Source: Euphorbia lathyris (Eukaryota > Streptophyta > Magnoliopsida > Malpighiales > Euphorbiaceae). Taken from it: a DNA stretch of 64,000 nucleotides. The translations under genes and the position numbers were made by a program. Below, in pieces: positions 45,043-56,269 of the stretch (position 1 is its first letter; every line of letters begins with the position of its first letter). The stretch is from NCBI RefSeq assembly GCF_963576675.1, contig NC_088916.1, positions 24,217,501 through 24,281,500 of the forward strand, written 5' to 3'. Under the pieces are notes generated by a model. The model was not told the DNA's origin and made no database searches. It saw only the letters and a list, made by a program, of their open reading frames with translations.

Positions 45043-46758
45043 ATGGCCGACGGTAAGGAGGAGAAAACCGGAGGCGGAGGGAAGAAGATATATCAATTCT
45101 TCCTGGGTTCAAACGATAATCCAGGAAACGTAATAACGCCGGTCCAATTGAAGGGAGATAACTACGATGAATGGGCGCGGGCTATACAAACATCGTTAAA
45201 GGCGAAGAAAAAATTTGGCTTTGTAGAGGGAACAATCCTTAAGCCTGCCGAAGCGGACAGATTGGAAGATTGGTACGCCATACAATCTATGCTCGTGTCT
45301 TGGCTCCTTCACACGATAGATCCGAAGGTTCGTTCCACTCTCTTGTATTACAGTGAAGTGCAAACTTTATGGAAGCACTTGAAGAATCGATTCTGTGTGG
45401 TGAATGGAACAAAAATTTGCCAATTGAAGTCATGTTTGGGAGAATGTAGACATGGTAAGAATGAAGATGTCGCCATGTACTTTGGGAGATTTTCCAAAAT
45501 TTGGGATGATTTGGTGACCTATGTGAAGGTACCGGTGTGCAAGTGTGATGGATGTACGTGCGATATAAGCAGTCAAGTGGCGAATATGAGGGAAGAAGAT
45601 ATGCAACACCACTTTCTGCTTGGTCTTGACTCGACTCTGTATGGAACTGTTCGATCCAATTTGTTATCGATGGATCCGCTCCCGGGAATTGATAAAGCTT
45701 ATGCACACATGATACAGGAGGAACGACTAATTAAAGGCGAAACCTCTATCAATAAAACTGAACATGAGAATGTTATGGCTTTCAGGGTGCAATCTGATGC
45801 TAGGGGAAAAACTAAAATCACTGACAATTCGAGCAAATTTTGTTATCACTGTAACCGTGAAGGGCATGACGAGAGTGGCTATTTTCAATTGGTCGGTTTC
45901 GCAGAATGGTGGGGTGATCGTCCAAGGGGCGAACGTGGTCCGGGTCGTGGTGGATTTAATGGAAGGAGAGGAGGCAACCGAGGTGGAGGTTCGGGAAACC
46001 GTGGAAGAGGCGGAGGAAGTGGGCAGGTACGTGCACATAAGGCGACGACTACGAATGTCAATCCGCACCATAATAGCGCCCTGCAAGAAGGATCGGAGGC
46101 AGCAGGTCTTGTAGGAATTACACCCGAACAATGGCATCAGCTGTTGGAAGTGCTTAATGCTTCTAAATCTTCGGATTTTTTGAATGGTAAGGCTGATGAG
46201 TTTGAGTGGATAATTGATACAGGGGCAACACACCATGTGACGGGAAATTTTGATTGTTTGACAAATGTGGAGAAAATAAATAAATGTCCAATCGGCTTGC
46301 CAAACGGTGAATCCGTAGAGGCAACGCAAGAAGGAATGGTGAAATTACCAGGAGGATTATGCTTGAATAATGTTCTTTTTGTGCCTAAGTTGAATTGTAG
46401 TTTAATCTCTGTACATCAATTGGTAAAGGAATCTCAGAGCATATTACAATTAACAAGTGATTTTTGTGTTATACAGGACCGCAGGACGAGGAGGGTGATT
46501 GGAATCGGTGAACAAAGGGATGGACTCTATTTTTTCCGTGGGATGTCTGAAGTGAAGATTCTGACTGTGAATGGAGAGGATTTGTTTGAACTGTGGCAGA
46601 AAAGGCTTGGACATCCGTCAGAGGAGGTAGTGAAATTGGTACCTACAGTGAGAGGTGCGAGAAGGATATTAAATAAGGCATGTGATGTGTGTTTTGATGC
46701 GAAACAGCCCAGGAGTAGTTTTTCTGTTAGTAATAATAAAGCTAGTGACATTTTTTAA
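45043..46758 (+). CDS. Copia C gag-protease-integrase N part
   Basis: ATG at 45043, 571 codons to TAA at 46756. Gag has the opening common in plant Copia (DNPGNVITPVQLKGDNYDEW). A zinc knuckle at about residue 266 reads CYHCNREGHDESGY, where the last Cys is Tyr. A Gly/Arg-rich stretch (about 290-330) follows. The protease active site IDTGATHH is at about 390. The pre-integrase zinc site begins LWQKRLGHPS, with Gln where His is usual, and later has CDVC. The stop falls just before IHCDLWGPY, in the same frame as the next block, so it is a nonsense change. The knuckle would bind RNA and the zinc site would fold the integrase; both are weakened here. Confidence 0.9.
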   Translation: MADGKEEKTGGGGKKIYQFFLGSNDNPGNVITPVQLKGDNYDEWARAIQTSLKAKKKFGFVEGTILKPAEADRLEDWYAIQSMLVSWLLHTIDPKVRSTLLYYSEVQTLWKHLKNRFCVVNGTKICQLKSCLGECRHGKNEDVAMYFGRFSKIWDDLVTYVKVPVCKCDGCTCDISSQVANMREEDMQHHFLLGLDSTLYGTVRSNLLSMDPLPGIDKAYAHMIQEERLIKGETSINKTEHENVMAFRVQSDARGKTKITDNSSKFCYHCNREGHDESGYFQLVGFAEWWGDRPRGERGPGRGGFNGRRGGNRGGGSGNRGRGGGSGQVRAHKATTTNVNPHHNSALQEGSEAAGLVGITPEQWHQLLEVLNASKSSDFLNGKADEFEWIIDTGATHHVTGNFDCLTNVEKINKCPIGLPNGESVEATQEGMVKLPGGLCLNNVLFVPKLNCSLISVHQLVKESQSILQLTSDFCVIQDRRTRRVIGIGEQRDGLYFFRGMSEVKILTVNGEDLFELWQKRLGHPSEEVVKLVPTVRGARRILNKACDVCFDAKQPRSSFSVSNNKASDIF

Positions 46759-47553
46759 TTGATACATTGTGATTTATGGGGTCCATATCGTACTCGTTCT
46801 TCTTGTGGGGCCTCATCCTTTTTAACTATAGTGGACGATTTCTCTAGAGCTGTATGGGTTTACTTATTATCAAATAAAACTGAAGTGAGCAATTGTTTTT
46901 TGAATTTTGTTGCTTTGATTGATCGTCAATTCGGAAAGAAAATATGTAGGGTATGCAGTGATAATGGCACTGAATTTAATTGCTTGGATGATTATTTTCT
47001 TCAGAATGGTATTGTGTTTGAAACTTCTTGTGTGGGAACACCACAGCAAAATGGACGAGTGGAGAGGAAACACCGCCATATACTAAATGTGGCACGTGCC
47101 TTACGGTTTGAAGGTAACTTACCGAAATTCTTTTGGGGTGAATGTGTATTGGCAGCTTGTCATTTAATTAATCGTACTCCGTCTCTTTTGTTAAATAAAA
47201 AGACTCCCTATGAAATGTTATTTGGGAAGAAACTGTCATACGAGATGTTGCGCATATTTGGTTGCTTGTGTTATGCACACAATCAACGAACACGTGGAGA
47301 TAAATTTGACCGAAGAAGTAGAAAATGTATTTTTGTGGGATATCCCTTTGGGAAGAAAGGATGGAAATTATATGATTTAGAGACTAAAGAGTTTTTTGTT
47401 TCAAGGGATGTTAAATTTTTTAGGCACAATTTCCGTTTGTTGAAGTCACATTGCCGAACAATGAAGCCCCACCGGTATTTAATGGTATACTTGATGAGGT
47501 TATGGAAGAAGTACAGCCTGAACAGTATGCTTCAGCACGTACAGAAAATGTGA
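46759..47553 (+). pseudogene. Copia C integrase catalytic core
   Basis: In frame with the preceding block after the TAA. Catalytic Asp in FLTIVDDFSRAVWVY, second Asp in CSDNGTEF, and Glu in PQQNGRVERKHRHILN are all present. The later conserved segment FGCLCYAHNQ and FVGYPFGKKGWKLYD ends the domain. True homology stops near 47440, where the frame shifts to the next block. Confidence 0.88.
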
Positions 47554-48491
47554 CTGACATTGGGGAGGAGGCTGTGCAGGTGAATTTTGAGGCTGGTGTG
47601 TTGAATGATAATACGGCCGAGTCGAGTTCGCCGATGAATGAGGAGATAATGGACCAGCTGGCTATTTCAGTTCAAAATAAAAGTGGGCAGTATGTTGCTG
47701 CTCAAGATTCTGCTACGGATTTGGGTCGTGGAATGCGCACGAAGATCCCGTCCTCAAAACTGCGTGATTTTGTTACTCATACTATACGGAAAAAGAGTCC
47801 CGTCCCCAGTTCATCGCCTTCATCATCTTCCTCAGGTACTCCTTATCCTATAACTCACTTTGTTAATTGTGATAAGTTTTCCGAGAAACATAGAGAGTTC
47901 CTTGCAGCTATAAATATGGGCACTACGCCTAAAATTTTTAAGGAGGCTATGAAGAGTGAGGATTGGCGAAAAGCAATGGCGGATGAGATCCGTGCCCTTG
48001 AAGAACAAGGAACGTGGGAACTTGTGACATTACCTCCTGGAAAGAAGGCACTTGGAAGCACATGGGTGTATATAGAAAAATATGATGAGAACGGGAACTT
48101 GCAACGATATAAGGCACGATTGGTGTGCTTCGGAAATCATCAAGTAGAGGGGATAGACTATAATGAGACGTTTGCTCCAGTAGCAAAAATGGTCACTATT
48201 CGGACATTTTTGTCAGTTGCAGCGGTCAAGAACTGGGAGGTGCATCAAATGGATGTGCACAATGCTTTCCTACACGGCGATCTTAAGGAGGAGGTTTATA
48301 TGAAAGTTCCCCCTGGATTTGGTGATCAACAAGCAAATAAGGTATGTCGGTTGAAAAAGTCGCTTTATGGGCTACGGCAAGCCCCGCGATGTTGGTTCGG
48401 GAAACTGGTGACAGCACTGAAAAACTATGGTTTCTCACAATCATACTCGGATTATTCGTTATTCACTTGTGTAAAGGAAATATTCAGATAA
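47451..48491 (+). pseudogene. Copia C integrase-RT linker and RT fingers/palm
   Basis: Begins in the Glu/Ser-rich linker ([10 protein letters not shown]), then [57 protein letters not shown] and [20 protein letters not shown], the usual Copia RT order. The frame changes near 48470, just before YVDD. Confidence 0.88.
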
Positions 48492-49390
48492 ATGTTTTTA
48501 TTTATGTAGATGACATGATTATTGCTGGGAACGATGTTGTGGTGTTGAAACTCTTTAAAACTTATTTGGGTCAGTGTTTTCGTATGAAAGACCTGGGAGT
48601 GTTGAAATATTTCCTAGGTTTGGAAGTTGCCCGCAGCTTAGAAGGATTTTTTATTTGTCAGCGCAAGTATGCCCTGGAGATCATTTCTGAAGTTGGGTTA
48701 CTTGGTGCTAAACCGGCAGAGTTCCCAATGGAACAGAACCACCGATTGGCTTTGGCGGAGGGTAGCTTGTTGGATGACGCCAGATCATACAGACGACTAG
48801 TTGGCAGATTGATTTATTTGTCAGTGACTAGACCTGATTTGGCATACTCTGTCCACATTCTTTCTCAGTTTATGGAACGACCACGAGAAGAGCATTGGGA
48901 GGCAGCGTTACGGGTTGTGCGTTATTTGAAGAAACATCCTGGCTAAGGTATATTACTTTGGGCAGATAGTGAGCTGAAATTGGAAGGATGGTGTGATTCG
49001 GATTGGGCGAGTTGTCCGCTTACTCGTCGTTCATTATCGGGTTGGTTGGTCTTGCTTGGTCTATCTCCGATCTCGTGGAAGACTAAAAAGCAACATACGG
49101 TTTCACGATCATCAGCCGAGGCAGAGTACCGCGCCATGGCGGCAGTTACGTGCGAATTGAAGTGGCTCAAACAACTTCTAGGCGAATTGGGGGTGCGGCA
49201 CCAGAAAGGGATGAGATTATTCTGTGATAGTCAATCTGCATTATACATAGCCCAAAATCCGGTGTTTCATAAACGGACGAAGCATATTGAGGCGGATTGT
49301 CACTTTATTCGGGATGCTATTTAGGATGGTCTAATTTCTCCGTCATATGTTCCAACGAAACACCAATTGGCGGACGTTTTCAATAAACTC
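48470..49390 (+). pseudogene. Copia C RT end and RNase H
   Basis: Open blocks within 48344-48946 (after about 48470) and 48980-49324. RT active site FIYVDDMIIAG, then MKDLGVLKYFLGLEVA, and the palm-thumb end. RNase H has [20 protein letters not shown] and [24 protein letters not shown] at about 48944 and a TAG at about 49322 interrupt it, and the final Copia motif (HQLADVF) follows. Confidence 0.88.
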
Positions 49391-49453
49391 ATTTTGAGTT
49401 TTTAATGCACAAGTTGGGCATTTGTGATTTGCATGCTCCAACTTGAGGGGGGA

Positions 49454-49644
49454 TGTTGGCGGCACAGTATTATATAGGAAGTAGAAGACCTGTTGGGAAG
49501 GGATTCTAGATAGGAAGTCTTATAGGAGAAGGATTGTATTCTTCTAGGTTGTGTAGGATTAGTACTCTCTCTTTGTAACCTATAAATATCGATACTCATG
49601 TGAATAACAGGGACAACAAATATTACAGAGAGAACAAATTATCA
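49454..49644 (+). mobile_element. Copia C 3' LTR
   Basis: 191 bp, two differences from the 5' LTR. It is followed by Gypsy LTR sequence CATTTATAAGATTTTGG. Confidence 0.92.
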
Positions 49645-50206
49645 CATTTATAAGATTTTGGATAATAAATCCCATTTTAGTGGCCCTTGAATTTCTCACC
49701 CATGATCCCATTACCTTCCCATAAGTTGAAGAAAGAAAATGGCTGAGTTGGGAGTTGGAAGAATGGAAGTAATGCGGTGAAATACGTTCCTGTAATGTGT
49801 AGACATATTCATACCCGTTTTTCAGCACTGCTTCTCTTTGAAAAATTCTACCGGCTTCGTTTTAGCTCCGTTTTGTACATTCCGGAAAGCTAACATCCCG
49901 AACTTTCTGAAAAAAATAATAATTGTCTGATATCTTGCTGTTTCATGGTCCTTTTTCATTGTCGAAGTTACTGGACGGGTTACTGAAAAATGGTGCAAAT
50001 TTTCCCCTGATTTTTATTATTTCTTTTTCTTTTCTTTTCTTTTTATTTCTGTTTTCTTTTTTTTAAAATAATCTTTTGATATTATTTTCTATTTTTTTAT
50101 CACATTTTTATTTTGTTGCAAAATGAATTTAATTAAAATAAAATAACTATAGAGTAAAAAATTATAACCTATGCTAAAACACAAAAAATTAAATTAGCCC
50201 CCAACA
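49645..50206 (-). mobile_element. Tat-like Gypsy 5' LTR, proximal part
   Basis: Continues the LTR interrupted at 44763. It matches about 33031-33594 and ends CCCCCAACA at 50206, followed by the target duplication GATAC. Confidence 0.88.
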
Positions 50207-50211
50207 GATAC

Positions 50212-50332
50212 ATTAAACCCCCGATCATTTATTTTTGGTCTCTTAAACCCGTTTATGACCAAATTAGTAAGATCAGGGGCTTAATGAACCAAAAAATGAA
50301 AGATCAGAGGTCTAATGTTACTTTTTGCTAGG
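50212..50332. mobile_element. Right half of the small inverted-repeat MITE
   Basis: Complement of the left half: GAACCAAAAAATGAAAGATC at about 50287. It ends near TTTTTGC before the hAT-like element. Confidence 0.65.
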
Positions 50333-51368
50333 GGTGTTCAAAAACCGAATTGGACCGAAATAACCGACCGAACCGATGAATTTCGGTTTTTCGGTTCAGT
50401 TTTTGGTCTAATAGGTTCGGTTTCGGTTTGTAATATTGAAACATATCGGTAATATCGGTTGGTTCGATTTTTTTAACAAAATAACCGAGACAGCCGAACC
50501 GAACCGAAATAAGGATTAATTAAATTTATTATGTATTAATTATCTAATTAGATTTAAACTTTTAATTTTTGAATGGACAACTGTTCAATTACCTCTTCAA
50601 ATTCAAAACCATAACTATTATTAAGATGATAAAAACTTTATTTTTATAATTTTTATATTCAAGAAGTTTAAGAGTCTCTATAATTCTATTTTTTCTACCT
50701 ATCGACGACGCCCACAACCAGTTTGAGAGTTTTTTTGTCATACTCCTATGGTCTTCATCTCTTAATCACCAACAATCAATCACAATACAAGGTTAGTTAT
50801 TTTAATATTATCGTATACTGCCTGCATTGCACGTGAGTCTGCTCCGTGATACTTATCTGTTTTTTCTTCTATGTAAGTGAGAAGCATGAGAGGAATAAAA
50901 TGATGCAACTTTCAAGTCTCAAAGAATTCTATGTTAACTAACTAAACTAAGAAAAATATAAACAATTATAAAAAGAATAAGTAAAATATTAAACTCAGCA
51001 GCACAATTGATTTCCTTGTCAAATTTATGGGCCATTTATAATTTGATTTGAATCCATTTATAATTCCACCTATAATTTTTAATATTTTATTTGTTACATT
51101 TATCATTCAATCCAATTCCATTTATAATTCTTAATATTTTATTTGCTTTTCATATCTAACATTGGTGTATAAAACAAATCTTATATAATGCTTAATATTT
51201 ATATACAGTATTAGTAATTAGTGTTTTACATATACTTTTTTCATTTTTAAATTGTTTTACAAATATCATAACCGAAAACCGAACCGAACCGAACCGAAAT
51301 ACTCGGTTCAATTCGGTTTGGTTCGGTTCAGTTTGTAATATTATTCGGTTAGATTCGGTTTTGATTTT
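50333..51368. mobile_element. hAT-like MITE, right terminus missing
   Basis: Starts TAGGGGTGTTCAAAAACCG, a hAT-type end, followed by CGGTT/AACCG-rich subterminal repeats that recur inverted at 51270-51360. The middle is AT-rich without ORF. The right terminal repeat (expected ...TGAACACCCCTA) is absent because the Sirevirus fragment begins at about 51369. The class is inferred from the ends only. Confidence 0.6.
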
Positions 51369-51885
51369 AGGACTCCTTTACTTTATTGGTTCCCTCGTAC
51401 AGTCTCATCTGCTGATTCACCTTGGACTCCTTTACTTTATTGGTTCCCTCGTACAGTCTCATCTGCTGATTCACCTTGGACTCCTTTACTTTATTGGTTC
51501 CCTCGTAGGTGACTTCCAACTTCTTCCAGATCTCTTACGCCGACTCACAACCTGAGATTTTATTATATTCTGCAGCATCGAGCGCACAGTGAAGCATATT
51601 AATATCCGAAGCGTAATTTTGAAGCTTCTTGAGATCATCCTCTGTCCATTTGGCCTCAGCTTTTACAAGTGTTTGGCCAGCCACAACTTCGACAGGTACA
51701 AATGGGCCTTGGAATATAGATAGCCAGGCACTCATGTTTGTAGCCTGAATGAAAATTTTCATCCTATTCTTCCAGAAGGTATAGTTAGACCCGAAGAATA
51801 GGGGAGGCCGAGTAATGGACAGCCCCTCAGGCAATATCTGAGTTGTTTGGTTTCCTGGGAGAAACCGAGTGCTGTTTTCGCCCAT
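51369..51885 (-). pseudogene. Sirevirus gag, N-terminal part
   Basis: ATG at 51883-51885, then a gag typical of large plant Copia elements (ITRPPLFFGSNYTFWKNRMK, LKKLQNYASDINMLHCALDA). An in-frame TAA at about 51535 is followed by the continuing family text (EIWKKLEVTYEGTNKVKES). The last part is duplicated: a 54-bp unit (18 codons) repeats 2.6 times at 51369-51510 without breaking the frame, and then the element is cut. Confidence 0.85.
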
Positions 51886-53279
51886 AGTGGGGATCAGCTC
51901 AAGGTGGTTAAACCTTATACAGTGAGCTTTTAAGCTCTAATACCACTTGTTGGTCCCTTATAACGTTACAAGTATAGTTCCAAGGGGGGGTTAGGAACTA
52001 TTTAAACTTTTTCTCGTTAGGGCAGACTTCTTTTTCTTAAGAAAAATGTTTTAACAGCGGTGCTGAGTAAACAGCAAGATACTGGCTTAGTCAACTGGTG
52101 ACTAGGTCAGTTTCTTAGCTTGAGTCAGGAGATAGCACTTAGAGTCTATTCCTAAGCTCAGATGTTCAACGCGCACAACTCAGCTTGACCTCTTTACTTG
52201 GTCAGTTTTTGGTTATTTAAGCAAGCAATATATATAAGGAGTTAAGGGTAAGAAATACGTTACTCAGCAGATTTATCCAGGTTCGGCCTCTAAGCCTACG
52301 TCCTGTCCCCGGAACACGTTCCGAGCTTTCGAATCCTCTACTGAGCTCTTTAAAGGTAGAGCCTCAAACCTTTTACAATCTTAGCAACTGAGTATAACAA
52401 GATTACCTTCCTCTATACCTCTACTCAATCCTAATCTCACGCTGAGTACTATAACCGAGTACTCAGCCTCTCCTTTCTATTCTCTAGAAATGATAAATGT
52501 TTGTCCTAAATAATGATTTGCTAAGACACCTTAGATGATTGAATAATCACTCTAGACTTTTACACAAAAGATATTGAATGTAGTGTAAGGTTGCTTTGCT
52601 TTTTCTTGCAGAACTTTGCGTAGAGATTTGGTCAGCGTAATGGCTTGATCAAGTTCTGTAAGTGGTGAAGCTTCTGATGGCACTCTATTTATAGAGACGT
52701 CTGGGCATCGGTCATTTCGAATTTCAAAATAACCGTTGGAGGGAAACGGCTTCTTGTCGTTGTCATCCTGTCTTGCTCAGAGCTCTCAGCCAATCAAATT
52801 TGAGTATCTTCTGTCCTCGGTCAGCTTTTAGTCAGCTCGGCAAAATGTCTCTCCTTTTATAGTAAAGTCAACTGAACAGCATACTGTGTCATCTGAACTT
52901 TACCCAAAGTGGAAATACTTTGTCTGGAAGTTTTTCCTAGCCAGCTGCTGTCTTGTACGCTTTGTCGAATCTGCTCAGCAGCTTCGTCCTGAAGTTGTTC
53001 CCCGAAGGTCTTCTAGATCCTTCTCTTGCTGAGTTGCGTTTTGTACACAGCGACATCATTTTGACAAACGCGGGCCGAGTTGTCTTGAATTGTTTGACTT
53101 GGGCCTTGACTTCCATATTGGGCTTGGGCCTTTTAATTCTTATGTCTTATAAACAATTTAACTCAACATTGAACAAACACATTAGTAAAATAAATCAAAG
53201 CATTTAAACTTAGTGTGTTTAGAATATTATACTTAAACAATTTTGTCAAATCAAAATTATGTGGAAAGGTGTTTCAATA
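51369..53279 (-). mobile_element. Sirevirus 5' fragment: LTR, primer site, partial gag
   Basis: Minus strand: LTR 51948-53279, primer site 51935-51946 (complement TGGTATTAGAGC, one change from the tRNA-Met site), gag from 51885 down to the truncation at 51369. It is the same family as 2095-3429 but in the opposite orientation, so a separate insertion. The outer LTR end borders the chromovirus-like Gypsy integrase at 53280, into which it inserted. The terminal base pair CA reads TA. The inner part of the element was lost at the boundary with the hAT-like MITE. Confidence 0.88.
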
Positions 53280-54589
53280 AATAGAAGTAGGGAAGCTATG
53301 AAGACGAACGACGTTAGCAATAAACACCTTAGCCACGATAAGAGCAGTATATGGATGACGCAAAGGAACAAAATGTGCGTATTTAGATAGGCGATCAATA
53401 ATTACCATAATGGCAGAATAACCATTTGATAATGGTAGTCCCTCTATAAAGTCCATTGATACCTCAATCCATATTCGGAAAGGAATATGCAATGGTTGGA
53501 GTAGGCCCGCGGGTTTCATGGTATCAGTCTTGTATCGCTGACATGTTTCACATTGCTGTAGGAATTCTTTCACCGCTCGTCATATGTTAGACCACCTGAA
53601 GCTGAGTTTGATGCGGGCTAGAGTCTTTTGGAACCCAAAATGACCTCCAACTGGAGAAGAATGGCAATCCGCAATGATTTGTTGGATGAAGTGCGAGGTT
53701 GGACTCAAGTATATTTTGTCTTTCATGAACCAAACCCCATCCCGTTGTTTCAGTTGTGTGGGCATTTTTAGCAAACTCATCTGCTTATAAAAAGGGTCTC
53801 TTTGTACTTCCTCTTGTAATTTTGGCCACCAGTCTACCTGTGGTGCAGAGATGGAGATGAACTGACATTTGACCATACGAGAGAGGGAATCAGCGGCTTG
53901 ATTGTCAGTTCCACGCTTGTACTCAATTTCTTAGTCATACTCCAATATCTTTGGAAGCCATCGCGTCTGAACTGGAGTGGTAATTCGCTGCTTAAGTAAA
54001 TATTTTAAGCTCTTATGGTCAGTTCGAACAGTAAATGGTTTTCCAAGGAGATATGGCCGCGATTTCCGAATTGATTTGACAATGGCCAGCATTTCTTTCT
54101 CGTAAGTAGACAACAATAAGGCCGTCCCTTTTAGAGCTTCACTATAGTAAGCTATAGGTCGATTGTTTTGAGAGAGTATTGCTCCAATTCCCCTCCCACT
54201 TGCATCACATTCTATCACAAATCGCTGAGAGAAATCGGGCAGGCTTAGAACTGGTGGTGAAGTTAATGCTTCCTTGAGCTTTTGAAAGGCGTGAGCAGCG
54301 TCCTCATCCCACTTGAATCCCTCTTTAGATAACAAATGATTTAAGGGGGCTGCAATAACACCGAAGTGACGAATAAACTTCCGATAATATCCTGCCAATC
54401 CGAGGAAGCCACGAACCCCTCTAGTTGTTGTGGGAGTTGGCCATTCGAGGACAGCTTGTATTTTTGTCGGATCTACTGCCACTCCTTGATCAGAAATTAT
54501 ATGACCCAAGTAGTCTACCTGAGAAACTCCAAATCTGCATTTTTTTTCTTTGACAAATAATTGGTTAGCCTTTAGATTAGTGAAAACTG
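53280..54589 (-). pseudogene. Chromovirus-like Gypsy: RT end, RNase H, integrase part
   Basis: Continues, across Copia D, the RT block at 62826-64000. Minus strand from 54589: RT thumb (VDYLGHIISDQGVAVDPTK, FLGLAGYYRKFI), RNase H (FVIECDASGRGIGAILSQ, LKGTALLLSTYEKEMLAIVK), then the integrase zinc site (HSSPVGGHFGFQKTLARIKL, CETCQRYK) and the first Asp (VSMDFIEGLP, IDRLSKYAHFV). Stops at about 53930 and 53576 break it. The integrase is cut at 53280 by the Sirevirus. The general text is nearest to the Reina type of chromovirus, by memory only. Confidence 0.88.
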
Positions 54590-56255
54590 TGTTGGTATGC
54601 CCTAGTTCATAGGCATTGGTTCTTATAAAATGTATTTGTGTCACATTAATAAAGGCATTAATCTAGTTCATTTATATCTTGTGCTATAATATGAATAGAG
54701 AATCCATTGATTGATAATCGTAAAACCATATTCCAAGTCTATTCTATCATGGGAATGATTAGGACCACAGCCTTGTATATTCGACGACTGTATGGTAGTA
54801 ATTGATACTAGCCATAGCACTTGATAAGTCAGTTGTGAATATAGGTACATGTTGTATACATGTGACTGGATCGATCCGCCCGAGAAAACTACATGGTGGT
54901 TGTGTCATTAGTTATCTTAAGTAGGTCTCTAACTATCTTCAGACCAGATTTCATTATAATATCAATATGGGATCCGGTTCACTTTGACATACGCCTAACA
55001 GGTCTGTAACATGATGCTAAATACGGGTATGATTGGGTGAACATGTGAACACGTTGGTATTGATATTGAATTGATGGAATTACCATTCATGTAATAGTGA
55101 GATGATATCACATGCCACTTGATAAGTGAGATTGATAAGTGTGTGGCCACACCCTGATAAGTAGTTTACTTATCTGTTTCATCAATCTACTTAAGATCAA
55201 GAAATATCATAAACATCGGAGAGGATGACAGCCGACATGCCTCTAGTTTATAATATCGATATCAAATGGTAAAAGAAGTTAAGAGATAACTACAGGGTCT
55301 CTGCATCTTTAGACTGTTGAAACTCTGTCTTAGTTAGGGGCAGTAATGGTTTGTTAGAACCCACTCCCTGTCTGTGGATCGTGAGCCCACTGCTAGCTAA
55401 GGACGGTCCCATAGGATCGTGCACATCGAACATCTGAGTTAGAACTTATAGAACAGTACATTGGAGAGATAAAATTAATTAATTGATTGATAGTAAAATA
55501 TCAAAGTAATTAATTGGTGGTTAATTAATTGAATAATTGATACTTTGTATCAAGGTAATTGATTAATCGTCTTAAGTGTTGAGTATTTAATTGATTAATT
55601 AGTTTACGGGATGTAATTAATTAATTTGTAAATTAATGAAATTGCATTTGGTGAATAATTAATTAAACTAATACGTTAATTTATTAATTAGTGTTGTTTA
55701 TTTAATTGGGGTAATTAAATTTAATCTAATCATAATTAATTGCATAGAATAAATATTATTGATATTTATTTATGTAATTAGATTAGGATTGGATTAGTTT
55801 TGTAATTAACCAATTAACCCTAAACCAATTAGGTTTAGGAATACACTATATATATATAAATTAAAACACTAAAACCCTAATTTAACCAACATATTCATTC
55901 GGCCAACACAATTGCTTTGAAGAGCAATAACTAAATCCGCACCCATCATTCATGGAATAGTGGGTTTTATTGGCTAATTACACTATCTCTCATGTTATTC
56001 TTCCGTTCTTCGGCTAGCACCGGTTCTGGCTCGATAGCTGTTCGTGCACCTGACTACGGAGATCTTACTACCTTGTGGATTCTTCAGCCGTCTCTAGAAG
56101 AGACAGTTCGGGTATGTTTATATCCTTAAACGGATCAAAAGGTTTTATTCAATCAATGGTTAACAGACAAAGATCAAACTCAAAGGGATTAGAAATAAAT
56201 TTTAAACCACAATTCCGCTGCGCTACAGTTGATTAACTGGCTTTAATCCCTAACA
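54590..56255 (+). mobile_element. Copia D 5' LTR, 1666 bp
   Basis: TG...CA ends. A TATATATATATAAA stretch at 55847-55860 is the likely core promoter; it is two TA shorter in the 3' copy. AT-rich TTAATTAA-type repeats cover 55470-55760. Confidence 0.95.
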
Positions 56256-56256
56256 G

Positions 56257-56269
56257 TGGTATCAGAGCC
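56257..56269 (+). promoter_or_regulatory. Copia D primer-binding site (tRNA-Met)
   Basis: TGGTATCAGAGCC, one base after the LTR. Confidence 0.93.

Larger units (their letters stand above)
44764..49644 (+). mobile_element. Copia C, complete, 4881 bp, very young by its LTRs
   Basis: Two 191-bp LTRs (44764-44954 and 49454-49644; TGTTGGCGG...AATTATCA) differ at only two positions by eye. The flanks TATTT (44759-44763) and CATTT (49645-49649) are a 5-bp target duplication with one change. The primer site TGGTATCAGAGCC is at 44955-44967 and the polypurine tract GAGGGGGGA at 49445-49453. The gag-protease-integrase-RT-RNase H order and short LTRs suggest the Ale/Retrofit branch. The reading frame has an in-frame stop at 46756, shifts near 47440 and 48470, and stops near 48944 and 49322. 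Confidence 0.92.
31208..50206 (-). mobile_element. Tat-like Gypsy element, minus strand, lacking RT and integrase, with nested insertions
   Basis: Flanked by GATAC at 31203-31207 and 50207-50211. The 3' LTR is 31208-33594; the 5' LTR is 43173-44763 plus 49645-50206. The polypurine tract lies at 33595-33612 and the primer site at about 43152-43172 (complement TTTTTGGCACGCCTAG). Coding on the minus strand is gag (42320-42924 continuing at 36125-37154) and protease (35306-35917). No RT, RNase H or integrase motif is recognisable between protease and 3' LTR. Nested inside are a solo LTR with a LINE, a LINE tail and Copia C. Without them it would be about 11 kb. The gag and protease text (LLGPDWIHSNSCIPSSLHQL) is that of the Tat/Ogre branch. 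Left LTR terminal TG has become GG. Confidence 0.85.
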
